From assembly GCF_030209745.1 (NCBI RefSeq), contig NZ_JARVRJ010000001.1, positions 186,001-250,000 of the forward strand: 64,000 nt of DNA. The letters are read 5' to 3'. Positions 1 through 7,572 of this stretch are shown here, piece by piece. This stretch comes from Arthrobacter sp. fls2-241-R2A-200. Lineage in GTDB: Bacteria > Actinomycetota > Actinomycetes > Actinomycetales > Micrococcaceae. The first letter of the stretch is position 1; every line of letters begins with the position of its first letter. Made by a program: the position numbers and the translations under genes. The notes under the pieces were generated by a model that was given only the letters and a program-made list of their open reading frames with translations, had not been told where the DNA came from and did no database searches.

Positions 1-1
1 T

Positions 2-361
2 ATGGCGCCTACTTACCACGGCATCGGAGTATCCGCAGTGGAACTCCACGGTCGTGTCCCTGAAGGGCGAGATCACTCCGGCTCCAGCATCCAGCTGGTG
101 TCCACACTTGATCCCAGCCGCACGTTCAAGCTCAAGATCAAGGAGTTCGAGCCTCCGCATCGGCTTGTGTGGGGCGACGCACTCGGCGCCCGCGTCTACA
201 CCCTCACCGAAACCAATGGCGGGCAGACCATGTTCGACATGACTGAGCGCATCGCCGGCCCCGTCTTCCCCCTATTCGCCAACAAGATCCCATCCTTCGA
301 CGCCAGCTTTGAACAGTTCGCCGCCGACCTCAAAGCAGCCGCCGAAGCGGTCACCGAATAA
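2..361 (+). CDS. SRPBCC-family protein, 5' end outside window
   Basis: C-terminal part of a START/SRPBCC (polyketide cyclase-like) fold. The pattern FKLKIKEFEPPHRLVW followed by YTLTE and a final amphipathic helix (FDASFEQFAADLKAAAEAV) is typical of this superfamily. About 119 residues are visible, whereas family members have 145-160, so the ATG near the window edge is probably internal and the first strand and helices lie upstream. SRPBCC proteins bind hydrophobic ligands in a deep cavity; the ligand cannot be told from sequence. It ends 62 bp before the convergent TerC gene. Confidence 0.7.
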   Translation: MAPTYHGIGVSAVELHGRVPEGRDHSGSSIQLVSTLDPSRTFKLKIKEFEPPHRLVWGDALGARVYTLTETNGGQTMFDMTERIAGPVFPLFANKIPSFDASFEQFAADLKAAAEAVTE

Positions 362-423
362 GGGGCACGACGGCGGCGGTCACCTCGTGCGTCACGGATG
401 CCACCCGCCTGGCGTGCTGAAGG

Positions 424-1611
424 TTAGCGGTTCAGGAATGCCTCATGCTGCCGGTGTGCCTCGGCCACCTGCTCGCGGATCTTTTCCACGTCCTTGGCTT
501 TGTTCCGGTACTTGAGCGGCATCTGCACGATCTGCGCTTCCTCCGCGGTGAGCGCGCGGTAAATGCGCTCGCGCTCGTTGGCGTCGGCGGTGTAGTCGAG
601 ATCGAGGTAGTCGACGGCGTGGCGACGCGCGTTGTTGATGGCGGTCTGGGCCTTCCCCGCGGGGCTGAGCAGCGAGAGGATCACCGTGATCACCAGCGCG
701 CCGATGATCACTGCCAGCGAGAGGCCGGTGGTGATCTCGACGACGTGAACCGGGTCGCCGTCGTTGATGAACGGCAGGTTGTTCTCGTGCAGGGCGTGCA
801 GCACGAGCTTGACGCCGATGAACGCGAGGATGGCAGCCAGGCCGTAGGAGAGGTAGATGAGCCGGTCCAGCAAGCCGTCGATCAGGAAGAAGAGCTGGCG
901 CAGGCCCATCAAGGAGAAGGCCGTGGCAGTGAACACGACGAACACGTTCTGCGTGAGACCGAAGATGGCGGGGATGGAGTCGAGCGCGAACAGGATGTCC
1001 GTGCCGCCGATTGCCACCATCACCAGCAGCATGGGGGTGAGCGCACGCTTGCCGTTGAGGGTGGTGAAGAGTTTGTCGCCGTCGTACTTATCTGTGGTGT
1101 GGAAGAACTTCCTCGCCACCCGGATGATGAAGTTATCCGCCTGGTTGTCTTCATGGTCATCGGGCTTGAGGAGGTTGCCGGCGGTGATGAGCAGGATCAG
1201 TCCGAAGAGGTAGAACACCCAAGCGAACGAGTTGATCAGCGCGGCGCCGAGGAAAATGAAACCGGTCCGGGCGAGCAGCGAGAAGACGATGCCGACCAGC
1301 AGGACTTTCTGCTGGTCTTCGCGAGGGACCCGGAAGCTGGACATGATGATGAGGAAGACGAACAGGTTGTCCACCGAGAGGGCCTTCTCGGTGATGTACC
1401 CGGCGAAATACTCCGAGCCCATCTGCGCCCCGCCGAAAACCAGGACCCCGATGCCGAACAGCACGGCGATGCCTACGTAGATGTAGGACCAGAGGGTCGC
1501 TTCCTTCAGGGTGGGAACGTGTGCCTTCCGGACGTGGAAGAAGTAGTCGAACGCGAGCAACGCCACGATGACGACGATGGTGACGCCCCAAGCAAGGGGA
1601 GAGACGGTCAT
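424..1611 (-). CDS. TerC/Alx-family integral membrane protein
   Basis: A 395-aa polytopic membrane protein of the TerC family, whose members handle metal ions (Mn2+ export in Alx-like proteins) or confer tellurite resistance. Acidic membrane motifs typical of the family are visible: FDYFFHVRKAH near residue 22, ALSVDNLFVFLIIMSSFRVP near residue 78, and GTDILFALDSIPAIFGLTQN near residue 203. About nine hydrophobic segments are separated by a charged loop (KPDDHEDNQADNFIIRVARKFF). The C-terminus is a soluble tail rich in Arg and Glu. It starts 104 bp downstream of the ABC operon end and is probably a separate unit. I do not see a yybP-ykoY Mn2+ riboswitch in the short upstream gap. Confidence 0.88.
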   Translation of the reverse strand: MTVSPLAWGVTIVVIVALLAFDYFFHVRKAHVPTLKEATLWSYIYVGIAVLFGIGVLVFGGAQMGSEYFAGYITEKALSVDNLFVFLIIMSSFRVPREDQQKVLLVGIVFSLLARTGFIFLGAALINSFAWVFYLFGLILLITAGNLLKPDDHEDNQADNFIIRVARKFFHTTDKYDGDKLFTTLNGKRALTPMLLVMVAIGGTDILFALDSIPAIFGLTQNVFVVFTATAFSLMGLRQLFFLIDGLLDRLIYLSYGLAAILAFIGVKLVLHALHENNLPFINDGDPVHVVEITTGLSLAVIIGALVITVILSLLSPAGKAQTAINNARRHAVDYLDLDYTADANERERIYRALTAEEAQIVQMPLKYRNKAKDVEKIREQVAEAHRQHEAFLNR

Positions 1612-1715
1612 GTGATCCTGCTTTCGTGAGGCGCGGCGTGGTGCCTACCGAGGGTCAGCGGTCCTCACTCCAAACTACCGGGACGGGCCTTGCGGGCGGT
1701 ACCCGGGCACGCGGG

Positions 1716-3653
1716 CTAGGTCCTGAGGATCATCGCAGGATCAGCACGGGCCGCGACGATTGCCGGGTACACGGCTGAGATCGCTCCAGTCAGCACCCCC
1801 ACCGCAATTCCGAGGGCCGGCATGGTGGGGGTGATCACCGGGGTCCATCCGTTGGCAGCCGCTATGGCTACCACCGCGCTGGTGCCAAGGACGCTGCCCG
1901 CAAGGCCGCCTGCCGAGCCGATGATGATTCCTTCGAAAAGAAACATTCGTGCAATGGACCATCTGCTGGCACCGAGCGCTCGTCTCAGCGCAACCTCACC
2001 GGATCTCGCCTGAACTGACAAGTACATGGCGGTGGCCGCCGTCAGCGAGGCCAGGATGAGGAGAACACCTGACACGAGGCCAACCATCACCCCGAGCTCA
2101 GTCCCGATGCCTGTCTTGAGGTTCCTCAGGTCCGCGACAGTCTGAACGTTGACGGCACCGGGGTTGTCCGGACTCAGGGCAAGCGGAATGGCTTCACTCA
2201 GGGGCGCTGGAAAGCCAGGCTTCGTCCTTGCCACATAGGTGGGCTGCAGGTTCTTGATACCAGACGCGGCCGGTGGGTTCAGGAAGATCTTGTCCTCTGC
2301 GGAGGCGTCCCGCGGGCTGTTCTCGACGACGGCGACGACGGGTACAGGGTTCCCTGCTACCCAGATAACCACGCCCGGAGCAGCCCGCTGGATGCCAATC
2401 GTTGCGGCTGCCTTCGCCCCGATCACAGCGGCTGGCATCTCCGGGAACGCCGCCAAACTGTTCAGTGCCGTGTGAGGGGTCATGTCGCCGTGGAGAATCG
2501 CCAGCCGGTTCGCGTCCGCAAGCTCGATGGGCCCGTTGAAGTACGCCGTGGAAGGAAATGCGCGGGTTATGGGGGCATCGGCCGGCGCAATGATGGAGGT
2601 CAGCCCAACACGCTCGACGCCGGCCAGTGCACCCACGGCCTTGTACGTCGCTTCCTGCTCGGCATCGGTAGGCACTCTGCCGGTCGGAAGCCGGTTGTCC
2701 GTGAACCTCAACTCATCCAGCGCCGCGAGATCGAGGCGTTCTGCTACCTGGCTGGATGTGGTTTGGGTGAGGCCGGTCGCCGCCACCAGCCCACCCACGC
2801 CCAGAAGAAAAGCCATCAACAGCAACGCAGTCCGCAGCGGTCGGGAAGAGAGTGAATTGAGGCCATCAGCCATCGATTCAACTGTCCGCAAAAAGCCCGA
2901 CCCGTGCTTACCCGGCCTTACGCCTGGGTCGGTTTGCGGCGGTAAGTCGGCTGCCGGCGTCGGCGAGGCTTCTTCGCGGAGTATCCCGTCCGCCAGCGTA
3001 AGACGACGGTCGGCGGCAGCAGCGACCTTGTCGTCATGGGTGATGACAACGACGGCGACCCCGCGGGCGGCCATCTGGCGGAGGTCATTGATGACGAGCG
3101 ACGTGTTTATTGAATCCAGGTTGCCGGTGGGCTCGTCGGCGAGCAAAATCCGGGGCCCGGGTGCCATGGCCCGGGCAATAGCCAGCCTCTGACGTTCACC
3201 ACCAGAGAGAAGGCTCGCTTGGACCTGCGCCCGGCCGGAAAGGCCAAACTGCCTCAACACAGCATCGACTCTGGAAGACCGCTGTGCCAACGGAACGCCC
3301 TGGATCCGTAGTCCGAGGGCGGCGTTCATTCCGGCAGGCTCATGCGGCAGCACGTAGGAGTTCTGGAAAACGAATCCGATGGTCGCTGACCGTAACTCGT
3401 TCCTTTCACGTTCGGTCAAGGTTCCAACTGACCGGCCGGCTATCTCGAAAGCGCCGCTCGTGGCTTTGTCCAAGAGCCCCAAGACGTTGAGAAGAGTGCT
3501 TTTGCCTGAGCCGGAGGGGCCCACAATGGCGATGAACTCGCCGGCACGCACCGTGAAGCTGGCCTCCTTCAGGGCCACGGTGGGAACGGCGCCACCGAAG
3601 ACGCGCTGCAAGCGCTCTGCCCTCATGACGACGGCGGCCTCGACCGTTGTCAC
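1716..3653 (-). CDS. MacB-like ABC transporter, fused ATPase and FtsX permease
   Basis: A 645-aa fusion. Residues ~8-235 form an ATP-binding cassette with Walker A GPSGSGKST, signature LSGGERQRLAIARA, Walker B ILLADEPTGNLDS and the switch His in VVVITHDD. Residues ~270-645 form an FtsX/MacB permease: one TM helix near residue 275, a large extracytoplasmic domain, then three TM helices near 520-640. Such proteins act as mechanotransmitters that move lipoproteins, peptides or small molecules from the outer face of the membrane. The start ATG overlaps the stop of the adaptor gene by 4 bp, so the two are co-translated. It is the last gene of the I36-lipoprotein-adaptor-ABC operon, which makes the secreted I36 protein or the lipoprotein the likely partner or cargo (inference). 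Confidence 0.9.
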   Translation of the reverse strand: MTTVEAAVVMRAERLQRVFGGAVPTVALKEASFTVRAGEFIAIVGPSGSGKSTLLNVLGLLDKATSGAFEIAGRSVGTLTERERNELRSATIGFVFQNSYVLPHEPAGMNAALGLRIQGVPLAQRSSRVDAVLRQFGLSGRAQVQASLLSGGERQRLAIARAMAPGPRILLADEPTGNLDSINTSLVINDLRQMAARGVAVVVITHDDKVAAAADRRLTLADGILREEASPTPAADLPPQTDPGVRPGKHGSGFLRTVESMADGLNSLSSRPLRTALLLMAFLLGVGGLVAATGLTQTTSSQVAERLDLAALDELRFTDNRLPTGRVPTDAEQEATYKAVGALAGVERVGLTSIIAPADAPITRAFPSTAYFNGPIELADANRLAILHGDMTPHTALNSLAAFPEMPAAVIGAKAAATIGIQRAAPGVVIWVAGNPVPVVAVVENSPRDASAEDKIFLNPPAASGIKNLQPTYVARTKPGFPAPLSEAIPLALSPDNPGAVNVQTVADLRNLKTGIGTELGVMVGLVSGVLLILASLTAATAMYLSVQARSGEVALRRALGASRWSIARMFLFEGIIIGSAGGLAGSVLGTSAVVAIAAANGWTPVITPTMPALGIAVGVLTGAISAVYPAIVAARADPAMILRT

Positions 3654-4843
3654 GGTACGCGGACCTGCTGCCCAACCGACAGCGGGATACTCGATTCAAC
3701 AGCCGCCCAACCGGAGGACTGCGTGGTGACTGTGATGTCTACCCGTTGGAAGGTTGGTGCTTGCGAGGGGGTGCTGGAGCTTGATGACGGGCGCGTGCCG
3801 GTGCTCGATGCCGGCTGTTCGACGTCGATGAAGGATCCCGCGCCATCGTGTTGGATCGCAATCAACGGAACTGCAAGCCTCGGCTGGGGGTCTGTGGTGC
3901 CCTGCACGTTGACCAATTTGTCGGGTACCAACCAGGCCGATCCCTCGGGTGGAACGGAGACAGTGACGTCCTTTCCGGGTCCTTCCCCCGACGCTCCGGC
4001 CTTGTCCGTGAAAGCTCCGACAGACAAAACGGTGCTCACTATCGACTGATCGCCCACTGACAGCCGGACTTTGCCCCCTGCCGTGAGGCTATCGGCGTCA
4101 ACCACGGTGGCACGCGCCGTCACCACATCCGGCGTCGTTTGTATAACTAACAGCGGAACTGTGCCGGTGACCAAGGTTGCAAGACCGGCTGAACTGGCCA
4201 CAACGCCCCGATTTCCGGGGATCTGGGCAAACTCCTGCGCGCGAAATATCGGCTTGTCAGGAGCGGTGAGGCCGTCCCCGCTGTAGATCCGTTTGACGGC
4301 GTCGCGGGACGCGGCGTCAAACTTGCCCGTCGCCGTGACGGCGCTAAAACCCATACCCTGCAAAGCTTTCTGGAGTTGGACCACGTCATCTCCGGAATCG
4401 CCGACGTCGAGGTCCCGGTAGAAGGGGACGTCGTCCGGGAGGAGGAAAACAGGTCGTCCGCCAACCGAGCCAAGGAAGGACCCCGGTGCGACCTCCGTTC
4501 CTGGCGCTGGTCCGGGCTTGGTGACCACCTGCCTGGCGGCGCCGGGAATAACCGGTGGGCTGATAGCTGTGATCTGTCCGCGAACTACGGTTCCTTTGAG
4601 CACCAGTTGCCTGTCGACGACTTTCATCGACAGCGGGAATGTGACGGGAACGGACTTTTGCGCGTTGTCCAGTGCCGCGTCATTGGGAGCTTTGACCAGT
4701 GTTCCCGCCCAAAAGGCCGCCCCCAGGAGCACCAAACCAGTAAGAAGGAAGGCCCAAATTCTCAGCGGATGCAGGATGCGCCGCGCTCGCAGGGGGAGTT
4801 CGGCGGTTTCATGACTCGGAGCATCTGTGGAGTGCGTCGACAA
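3650..4843 (-). CDS. Membrane-anchored adaptor with peptidoglycan-binding domain
   Basis: 397 aa, starting at TTG (preceded by AGG at about 5 nt). One N-terminal TM helix (IWAFLLTGLVLLGAAFWAGT) is followed by a HlyD/MFP-like extracytoplasmic part. A PG_binding_1 domain lies near residues 145-190 (GDSGDDVVQLQKALQGMGF, then GKFDAASRDAVKRIY). The Ser/Thr/Pro-rich C-terminal stretch (SSTGTRPSSSSSTPSQ) is a likely wall spacer before a final beta-barrel-like segment. In Gram-positive bacteria such adaptors pair with MacB-type ABC proteins and reach through the wall. It sits 6 bp after the lipoprotein gene and overlaps the ABC gene by 4 bp. Confidence 0.85.
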   Translation of the reverse strand: MSTHSTDAPSHETAELPLRARRILHPLRIWAFLLTGLVLLGAAFWAGTLVKAPNDAALDNAQKSVPVTFPLSMKVVDRQLVLKGTVVRGQITAISPPVIPGAARQVVTKPGPAPGTEVAPGSFLGSVGGRPVFLLPDDVPFYRDLDVGDSGDDVVQLQKALQGMGFSAVTATGKFDAASRDAVKRIYSGDGLTAPDKPIFRAQEFAQIPGNRGVVASSAGLATLVTGTVPLLVIQTTPDVVTARATVVDADSLTAGGKVRLSVGDQSIVSTVLSVGAFTDKAGASGEGPGKDVTVSVPPEGSAWLVPDKLVNVQGTTDPQPRLAVPLIAIQHDGAGSFIDVEQPASSTGTRPSSSSSTPSQAPTFQRVDITVTTQSSGWAAVESSIPLSVGQQVRVP

Positions 4844-4849
4844 AGCTGC

Positions 4850-5671
4850 CTAACCGCCGTCGAACGCAGTGACGGTTTGGGTGGCTTCGCTGAGCGTTTG
4901 GTCAACTTTCTGCCGCTCGGCCAACAAACCCGCTTCGTTTTCCTTGATCAGCGTCTCTTGGTAGGAGGCCTCGATGTCAGCCATCTGTTGGACGAAGTTC
5001 AAGTCCATTTTGCATTGCACGTCCGCGACCGCCACCCTGATGGCTGTTTCCTTGTCACCGTGTGCTTCAACCGGACTCCAGGGATCGCTCCCGTCGAACG
5101 TTCCACCGTGAGCCTGTACGCACGATTTCCACTGCTCAATGAGCCCCTTGGTCTGAGGATCCTTCCCCGCGGCGACCTTCGCTTTCCCGGCGAGTTGGAC
5201 GGAGAGTGCGTTGCGGTCAGCTCCGTAGCTTGTTGAGGGAAAGGCTTTGCTCAGGCAGGAGTCCCACTGGTGGTTGAATTCGGGTGTTTTCGTTTCGAGC
5301 TCCGGGACGCCAAGGTTCTCTTCAGCGCGGCCGTACCCGAATTGCTCGGCACTTGCCATCAGCCAGATTCCGTAAGGTCGCTCAGCTGCTGAGGTCCTGT
5401 CCTTGAAAGTCGCCATAAGATCGATCGGCTGCCCGTTCTGGGACATGCACTGTTGGATCCTGATGCTTCCGGCCCGCTCGATCAGGTTCAACTCCTGCGT
5501 GGAGACTGAGTATTTGTCGAGCGGGTACTCGATGGATTCGATGTCCGACCGCAAGAGGGCGCTGGCTTTGGTTGGCTTGATGGTGGCATCGGGCTGGGCC
5601 GAACCGAGGCCGCACCCCGTGAGCAAGGTTGCCACGAGGGCGGCTACGGCGAGAAGGTGGCGGCGCTGCAT
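4850..5671 (-). CDS. Lipoprotein of unknown function in the I36 operon
   Basis: 273 aa when started at the ATG 10 bp after the I36 stop codon; a longer in-frame extension would overlap that gene. The signal peptide MQRRHLLAVAALVATLLTGC has a clear lipobox (LLTGC). The mature part is mostly helical and holds four further Cys in pairs (IQQCMSQNG, WDSCLSKAF, WKSCVQAHG, VQCKMDL), suggesting disulfides outside the cell. No family is recognised. Position between a secreted small protein and an ABC exporter suggests a surface receptor, immunity or docking role, which is inference only. Confidence 0.8.
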   Translation of the reverse strand: MQRRHLLAVAALVATLLTGCGLGSAQPDATIKPTKASALLRSDIESIEYPLDKYSVSTQELNLIERAGSIRIQQCMSQNGQPIDLMATFKDRTSAAERPYGIWLMASAEQFGYGRAEENLGVPELETKTPEFNHQWDSCLSKAFPSTSYGADRNALSVQLAGKAKVAAGKDPQTKGLIEQWKSCVQAHGGTFDGSDPWSPVEAHGDKETAIRVAVADVQCKMDLNFVQQMADIEASYQETLIKENEAGLLAERQKVDQTLSEATQTVTAFDGG

Positions 5672-5681
5672 GTTCTCTGAG

Positions 5682-6068
5682 CTAGATGGACAAGCTCGAG
5701 ATGATGTCCGAGTAGGTGTAGGGCCAGTGGCCGGGCACGCCATAGTCGGTGAGGTACCCGACGTCCTCGCCTGGTGCCAGCTGCAGCCACGTGCCGGCCC
5801 AGTTCGCGTCCGCGTAGAGGGTGGAGACCCTGGACGACCGGCTGTCCACGGAACTGGCCTGATCGTTCATGGCAGACCCGACGTAATTCACAGAGCCGCT
5901 GTAGCTCACCTTGAAGCCGTTGTAATTCGTGTCCTGCCACAGGCACAGTGCGTATTGGCAGTCGTAGGCGGCGTGTGCGGGCGCGCTGGTCAATGCGATA
6001 CCCGAAGCCGCCAAGAGCAACGTCGCTGTAGCGGACGCGGCGCCGCGAATGCTGGATTTCTTGTTCAT
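5682..6068 (-). CDS. Secreted peptidase-inhibitor I36 / beta-gamma-crystallin-like protein
   Basis: 128 aa. The ATG is preceded by AGGGGGA 7 nt upstream, so it is preferred over the earlier in-frame ATG. A Sec signal peptide ends at SAPAHA, giving a mature protein of about 95 residues beginning AYDCQYALCLW. The CLWQDTNYNGF motif and the paired Greek-key-like segments (SSRVSTLYADANWAG) match peptidase inhibitor family I36, whose type member is a Streptomyces metalloprotease inhibitor. Two Cys sit close together (DCQYALC) and may form a disulfide. It is the first gene of a four-gene minus-strand operon. Upstream lies CACCTAG array A, with a predicted start of transcription near 6190 and a 5' UTR of about 120 nt. 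Related small secreted proteins beside ABC exporters are often bacteriocin-like; activity here is not known. Confidence 0.83.
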   Translation of the reverse strand: MNKKSSIRGAASATATLLLAASGIALTSAPAHAAYDCQYALCLWQDTNYNGFKVSYSGSVNYVGSAMNDQASSVDSRSSRVSTLYADANWAGTWLQLAPGEDVGYLTDYGVPGHWPYTYSDIISSLSI

Positions 6069-6195
6069 TTGGATCCCCCTCATTAGGGCCGCTCCGAGCT
6101 GCCCAGACAATGTTCACTTGTCGAAACACCCCAAGAGCTCTGCCCAACAAGGCGCTGCCACAAACATCGGCGGCCCAGGCGGTGTGCCGACACCC

Positions 6196-6312
6196 ATGCT
6201 GCCGCGCGCAACAGGGCTTAGGTGGTGAAATGACTCGTCTAGGTGGCGGTTTCGGCCAAATTTAGGTGGAACAAACGGAAATCACGACGCCGAAAGTGGT
6301 CACCTAGGTGGT
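6196..6312 (-). promoter_or_regulatory. CACCTAG array A and promoter of the I36 operon
   Basis: Read on the minus strand, four boxes follow: CCACCTAG (CTAG core 6304-6307), CCACCTAA (6262-6265), CCACCTAG (6239-6242) and CCACCTAA (6218-6221), with core spacings of 42, 23 and 21 bp. Exactly 16 bp after the last core is CAGCAT (6201 down to 6196), a cAnnnT -10 box. The layout is the same as arrays B and D, and array C has the same span. Confidence 0.72.
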
Positions 6313-6321
6313 GGGGGAACC

Positions 6322-6375
6322 CGGGTGTCCACGAGAACAGCGGTGTCGACGAGCACCGCGGTGTCGACGAGTTAG
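6322..6375. repeat. Three 18-bp tandem repeats at the AHSA1 3' end
   Basis: Units at 6322-6339, 6340-6357 and 6358-6375 share GGTGTCGACGAG (the first has GGTGTCCACGAG). The last unit contains the stop codon of the AHSA1 gene. Read in the gene's frame beyond the stop, the units would encode LVDTAV repeats, so they look like a slippage expansion of the gene's 3' edge next to array A. Confidence 0.75.
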
Positions 6376-6779
6376 CCGACGTTGACCAGGACCTGGTCGA
6401 TACGGGCGATGAGGCCAGGCCAGCCGTTGCCCATGCCATGGAGGGCCTGCTGTCCCATGGGGGTATCCAAGCGGAAGCCGGCGTGTTCGAAGTGAAGGGT
6501 GGTGCCGCCGTCGACCGTTTCAAGCGTCCACGTGATGGTGGTGTCCAGGACGCCTTCGGCGAAGACGAAGCTGATGGACGTGCCCAGCTCGACGGCGAGG
6601 ACCTCGCATTGCTGGACGCCCCAGCCTCCCATGTCCAGGGTGAAGCGGTGCCCGACGACGGGTGCGATGTCTCCGGGGGTCCACCAGCGGGCGAGGAGTT
6701 CCGGCGTCGTCAGGGCCGCCCATACTGACTCTTTGGGGTGCGGGAAAGTGCGTTCGAGGCGGATGGCGTTTTCAGTCAT
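6372..6779 (-). CDS. AHSA1/SRPBCC-domain protein
   Basis: 135 aa, full length for the Activator of Hsp90 ATPase homolog 1-like (CalC/SRPBCC) family. The start ERTFPHPKESVWAALTTPELLARWW and the C-terminal HGMGNGWPGLIARIDQVL are characteristic. These cytosolic proteins bind small hydrophobic ligands and are often encoded right after an ArsR repressor, as here: the ATG lies 8 bp inside the end of the ArsR gene, so the two are translationally coupled. Ligand unknown. Confidence 0.87.
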   Translation of the reverse strand: MTENAIRLERTFPHPKESVWAALTTPELLARWWTPGDIAPVVGHRFTLDMGGWGVQQCEVLAVELGTSISFVFAEGVLDTTITWTLETVDGGTTLHFEHAGFRLDTPMGQQALHGMGNGWPGLIARIDQVLVNVG

Positions 6780-7104
6780 GGGGGTTTTCCTTGTTCTGTG
6801 GGTCGGTGTCTAGTAGATCGGCTAGGGCGTCGAGGCGCCGGTTCCAGTACTGCTCGTAGTGCTTGAGCCAGCCGCTTACCTCTTGCAGACCAGCGGGCTG
6901 GAGGTGGTAGATCCTGTGCCGCCCCTTCCGCTCCTCGCGGATCAGGCCCGCCTCTTTCAGGACCGTCAGGTGTTCCGAGGCGGAGGAGCGGCTGAGCTCG
7001 AGGCGTCCCGTGAGGTCCCCAGCGCTCAGCGGCCCTTGGAGGAGGCTGTCGAGGATGGTGCGCCGCGAAGGGTTCGCGAGGGCGCCGAAGACGTCGGAAG
7101 GCAT
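6772..7104 (-). CDS. ArsR-family transcriptional regulator
   Basis: 110 aa starting at MPSDVFGALANPSRRTILDS, the usual beginning of this subfamily; an upstream in-frame extension is unlikely. A winged helix-turn-helix covers residues ~8-85 (LTGRLELSRSSASEHLTVLKEAGLI, then RKGRHRIYHLQPAGL). There is no metal-binding Cys pair, so it is probably the non-metal ArsR type that partners AHSA1-domain proteins and is likely autoregulatory. Transcribed away from array B, whose boxes point the other way. Confidence 0.88.
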   Translation of the reverse strand: MPSDVFGALANPSRRTILDSLLQGPLSAGDLTGRLELSRSSASEHLTVLKEAGLIREERKGRHRIYHLQPAGLQEVSGWLKHYEQYWNRRLDALADLLDTDPQNKENPHD

Positions 7105-7160
7105 GCGTTGATGATATGTCGGAAAAATCCGAAATGACAAGTTTGGGGTGGGTCGCTGGC

Positions 7161-7274
7161 ACCTACATGGGGTTGGTCGCCACTCATTTGTGGTGCTTTC
7201 GCCACCTAGATTCCTTGGTTTCACCACCTAGGCGAGCCACTTCTGCCCCTAGACGGCACCACGCGGGGCAGGCT
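7161..7274 (+). promoter_or_regulatory. CACCTAG array B and promoter of the 58-aa membrane protein
   Basis: Boxes on the plus strand: CACCTAC (core 7163-7166), CCACCTAG (7206-7209), CCACCTAG (7228-7231) and CCCCTAG (7249-7252), with spacings of 43, 22 and 21 bp. CAGGCT at 7269-7274 stands 16 bp after the last core, as in the other arrays. The predicted transcript starts near 7281, about 38 nt before the TTG of the small ORF. Confidence 0.7.
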
Positions 7275-7318
7275 AGCCGGCGTGTCGGCTGAACTTGGCG
7301 AAACGTAAGGAATAGCAG

Positions 7319-7495
7319 TTGAAAAAGGTTCCACCTCGGTTGCAGGTTGTAATGTTCTTCGCGATGGCCATCATCTTCGCAACCTGGCAGCCGTTTGTTT
7401 GGTGGCGAGGCGTTGGAGGAGCAATTCTGCTGGCCTGCGGCTTTTACGGCTGGTATCTGCGGAGGCAGAACAAACGGAATGATGCCAGCGGGTAA
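7319..7495 (+). CDS. Small two-helix membrane protein, 58 aa
   Basis: TTG start with AAGGAA about 7 nt upstream; reads MKKVPPRLQVVMFFAMAIIF and so on. Two hydrophobic segments (residues ~9-28 and ~33-48) are separated by PFVWWRGVGG, with a basic tail RRQNKRNDASG, predicting an N-in/C-in hairpin in the membrane. Too short for routine ORF calling, but it has an SD, a promoter array in front and a clean stop 5 bp before the next reading frame. No family recognised. Being in the same predicted regulon as a secreted I36 protein, an immunity or sensing role is possible (inference). Confidence 0.7.
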   Translation: MKKVPPRLQVVMFFAMAIIFATWQPFVWWRGVGGAILLACGFYGWYLRRQNKRNDASG

Positions 7496-7536
7496 TTCTC
7501 GTGGAATTGAGGTTTGGTTCCGCCCTGAGCGCCCAA

Positions 7537-7572
7537 TTGCTCACTGTCAGTCATACCCAATACCCTGGCGCT
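7537..7572 (+). promoter_or_regulatory. Leaderless promoter of the PLD-helicase gene
   Basis: TTGCTC at 7537-7542, an 18-bp spacer, and TACCCT at 7561-7566, then 6 nt to GTG at 7573. This places transcription start at the GTG and decides the start codon in favour of 7573. Confidence 0.55.

Noticed and set aside
445..1629. Long plus-strand ORF (394 codons) opposite the TerC gene
   Set aside because: Antisense shadow of a high-GC gene; composition is Asp/Glu/His-rich and shows no family motifs, while the minus frame is clearly TerC.
1612..1715. yybP-ykoY Mn2+ riboswitch before TerC
   Set aside because: The 104-bp gap shows none of the conserved loop sequences I would expect.
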